From: Pseudomonadota bacterium
Lineage (GTDB): Bacteria; Pseudomonadota; Gammaproteobacteria; Steroidobacterales; Steroidobacteraceae
Assembly (NCBI GenBank): GCA_023428645.1
Contig: JAEYXD010000199.1
Span: 1 to 13,650, forward strand
Direction of reading: 5' to 3'
DNA length: 13,650 nucleotides
Part shown: one piece after another, positions 12,027 to 13,650 of the stretch
Layout: each line of letters opens with the position of its first letter
How positions within the stretch are numbered: the stretch's first letter is position 1
Notes under the pieces: model-generated
The model's input: only the letters and a program-made list of their open reading frames with translations
Database searches by the model: none
Told to the model about the DNA's origin: nothing
Made by a program: the position numbers and the translations under genes

Positions 12027-13049
12027 ATGCTGCGCGTCCCCAACACGATTCGTGACATCGAGCTCGGACCTGGCGATACGCTGCCGATCACGGAGCTGCT
12101 GGCCGGCGGGCAGCCCGTCGTGCTGCGCGGTATCGCGCGCGAGTGGGGGCTCGTGCGAGCCGGGTTGCGCTCCGATACCGCGGCGATGAGCTATTTGCGC
12201 GGGTTCTACGACGGCAAGCCGGTGCAGTTCTCCTTTGGCGAGCCGGAGGTGCAAGGAAGGCCGTTCTACGACCCGACGTTTACCGAGCTCAATTGCACCG
12301 TGCGGCGCGCGCGTCTCGATGATGTGTTGACGGAAATCGAGTCCCATCTGAACGACGCTCGACCACCGACGTACTACGTGGCGTCCCTGCTCGTCGACAG
12401 CTGTCTGCCTGGTCTTAGGGCCGAGAACGACTTTGACTTTGCCGGTTTGGGAATCGATGCGCCCCCGGCGATCTGGATCGGCAACCGAACGATCGCCTCG
12501 TGTCACTACGACGCGCCGAACAACATCGCGTGCTGCGTCGTCGGGCGACGGCGCTTCACCCTGTTTCCACCGGAGCAGATCTTCAATCTTTATCCTGGTC
12601 CGCTCGATCTGACGCCCGGCGGCCAGGCGGTGAGCGTCGTCGACTTCAATGCTCCGGATTTCGAGCGGCATCCGCGCTTTCGAGACGCACTGAACGTCGC
12701 GCAAACGGCGGAGGTGGAGCCGGGCGATGCCGTGTTCATTCCGAGCATGTGGTGGCATCACGTGGAAGGCTTGAGCGCCTTCAACACGCTGATCAACTAC
12801 TGGTGGAGCAGCGCCCCCGCGTTCATGCCGACACCGATGCACGCGCTGTATCACGCGCTGTGGACGATCCGGGATCGGCCCGAGCGCGAGAAGCAAGCGT
12901 GGCAGCATGTTTTCGACTATTACGTTTTTGGGGACGCGCAGCGCGCGGGCGAGCATCTGCCGCCGCCGGCGAGGGGCGTCTTGAACCCGATCGACGACAC
13001 CCGCGCGCGGCAGATCCGCGCAATGTTGATCAACAAGCTCAACCGCTGA
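12027..13049 (+). CDS. Cupin-like/JmjC-fold Fe(II)-2-oxoglutarate oxygenase, FIH-like
   Basis: This 340-residue protein is of the cupin_8 type. The metal triad is visible as His160-Tyr-Asp162 (SCHYDAPNN) and His244 (PSMWWHHVEG). Between them, RRRFTLFPPEQIFNLYPGPL and the DFNAPDFERHPRF block follow the spacing of human factor-inhibiting HIF (FIH) as I remember it, including the Asn in NN after the HxD motif. The 2-oxoglutarate-binding Lys of FIH appears as Arg175, a conservative change. The expected reaction is oxygen- and 2-oxoglutarate-dependent hydroxylation of a protein or small molecule; the substrate is unknown. It starts three bases after the sapC stop and is followed after 39 bp by the halogenase-family gene, the standard order of TonB-receptor-linked sapC/cupin/halogenase sets. 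The C-terminus (about 265-340) is helical, perhaps for dimerisation. Confidence 0.9.
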   Translation: MLRVPNTIRDIELGPGDTLPITELLAGGQPVVLRGIAREWGLVRAGLRSDTAAMSYLRGFYDGKPVQFSFGEPEVQGRPFYDPTFTELNCTVRRARLDDVLTEIESHLNDARPPTYYVASLLVDSCLPGLRAENDFDFAGLGIDAPPAIWIGNRTIASCHYDAPNNIACCVVGRRRFTLFPPEQIFNLYPGPLDLTPGGQAVSVVDFNAPDFERHPRFRDALNVAQTAEVEPGDAVFIPSMWWHHVEGLSAFNTLINYWWSSAPAFMPTPMHALYHALWTIRDRPEREKQAWQHVFDYYVFGDAQRAGEHLPPPARGVLNPIDDTRARQIRAMLINKLNR

Positions 13050-13088
13050 GCGCACGCCCGACGTCGCAAGCGAGCAGGGGGGATTCGC

Positions 13089-13650
13089 GTGAACGGCAAA
13101 GAGATTCGCAAGGTCGTCATCGCCGGCGGCGGGACCGCGGGGTGGGTTGCCGCCGCGGCGCTCTCGCACCAGTTTCATGGGCTGATCGAGGTCGTGCTCG
13201 TCGAGTCCGAGGAGATCGGTACCGTCGGCGTCGGCGAATCGACGGTGCCGCCGATGCGCACCTTCAATCGCCTGCTGCAGATCGATGAGCAAGAGTTCAT
13301 GCGCACGACGGCGGCGACCTTCAAGCTCGGGATTCGCTTCGAAAACTGGCGCACTGTGGGCGAGACCTACATTCATCCGTTCGGTATCACGGGCCGATCG
13401 ACTTGGGCCTGCGAGTTCCATCACTTCTGGCTGCATAGTCTCAGGCGGGGAATCCAATCCGAGCTCGGCGCGTATTGCGTCGAGCATCAGGCGGCCGAGC
13501 GCCAGACCTTTGCAACATCGCCGGACTCGAACATCAACTACGCCTACCACCTCGATGCCGGCGTCTATGCGCGTTTTCTGCGGGCATTCTCCGAGCGCCA
13601 CGGCGCAAAGCGCATCGAGGGCAAGATCAAGCGCGTAAGACAGCACGCGG
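13089..13650 (+). CDS. Flavin-dependent tryptophan-halogenase-family protein, partial at right edge
   Basis: The GTG at 13089 is preceded by AGGGGGGA (13075-13082) and opens a frame continuing to the window end, with 187 complete codons. Residues 9-19 (VVIAGGGTAGW) are the FAD-binding GxGxxG motif in the form typical of tryptophan halogenases. GVGESTVPPMRTF (47-59) is the second family signature. ATFKLGIRFENW (76-87) places a lysine at residue 79, equivalent by position and context to the catalytic Lys79 of PrnA, which carries the hypohalous species. The catalytic Glu and the WxWxIP motif would lie beyond the edge. Many relatives next to TonB-dependent receptors have no known tryptophan substrate; one such enzyme from Brevundimonas brominates free indole. 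It closes the visible receptor-sapC-cupin unit, and its natural substrate is unknown. Confidence 0.9.
   Translation, partial: MNGKEIRKVVIAGGGTAGWVAAAALSHQFHGLIEVVLVESEEIGTVGVGESTVPPMRTFNRLLQIDEQEFMRTTAATFKLGIRFENWRTVGETYIHPFGITGRSTWACEFHHFWLHSLRRGIQSELGAYCVEHQAAERQTFATSPDSNINYAYHLDAGVYARFLRAFSERHGAKRIEGKIKRVRQHA

Noticed and set aside
11874..13646. 590-codon open frame antisense to sapC end, cupin and halogenase genes
   Set aside because: Same codon-aligned shadow effect; it crosses three recognised sense genes and has no motifs of its own.

Overview
GC-rich Proteobacterial chromosomal DNA, dense in genes, with no tRNA, rRNA, CRISPR array or insertion sequence that I can see. The TonB-dependent receptor type, the Caulobacter-like xylose dehydrogenase and the SapC/cupin/halogenase set suggest a free-living polysaccharide-using member of the Xanthomonadales/Steroidobacterales (Gammaproteobacteria). 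A Caulobacterales or Sphingomonadales origin is the main alternative; the placement is inference from gene content only.

Left block (1-4540). A minus-strand operon reads capA-like phosphoesterase > dctQ > dctM (TRAP transporter small and large membrane subunits) > a 2-hydroxyacyl-CoA dehydratase-like protein that runs off the left edge. Each junction is a start/stop overlap (TAATG, GTGA, ATGA), so the four genes are probably translationally coupled. A divergent FCD-type GntR regulator (3851-4540) faces them and is the obvious candidate controller. The visible part of the dehydratase-like protein lacks the cysteines its family uses for an iron-sulphur cluster, and no TRAP binding protein is visible. 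The substrate is unknown; this is the least explained module of the window.

Middle block (4541-7013). Here lie a D-xylose 1-dehydrogenase (xylB in the Caulobacter sense) and a XylE-like sugar:proton symporter, both on the minus strand with the transporter first. Between the convergent gntR and xylB 3' ends lies an AT-richer patch with overlapping inverted repeats and a good sigma70-like promoter pointing back across gntR towards capA.

Right block (7014-13650). A 945-bp intergenic region contains three 14-bp palindromes of the LacI-family type TGNNANCGNTNNCA: one beside the transporter, one in the middle inside a larger GC-rich dyad, and one over the predicted -10 of the receptor promoter. 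Rightwards follow a 1060-residue TonB-dependent receptor, a strong palindromic hairpin, SapC, an FIH-like cupin/JmjC oxygenase and the start of a flavin-dependent tryptophan-halogenase-family protein.

Working model: outer-membrane uptake of a xylose-containing glycan (receptor), inner-membrane xylose uptake (XylE-like) and oxidation to xylonolactone (XylB) are coordinated by a LacI/XylR-type repressor encoded elsewhere. SapC, the cupin and the halogenase are co-transcribed accessories of unknown role. The left GntR/TRAP/dehydratase-like module is probably a separate organic-acid pathway.
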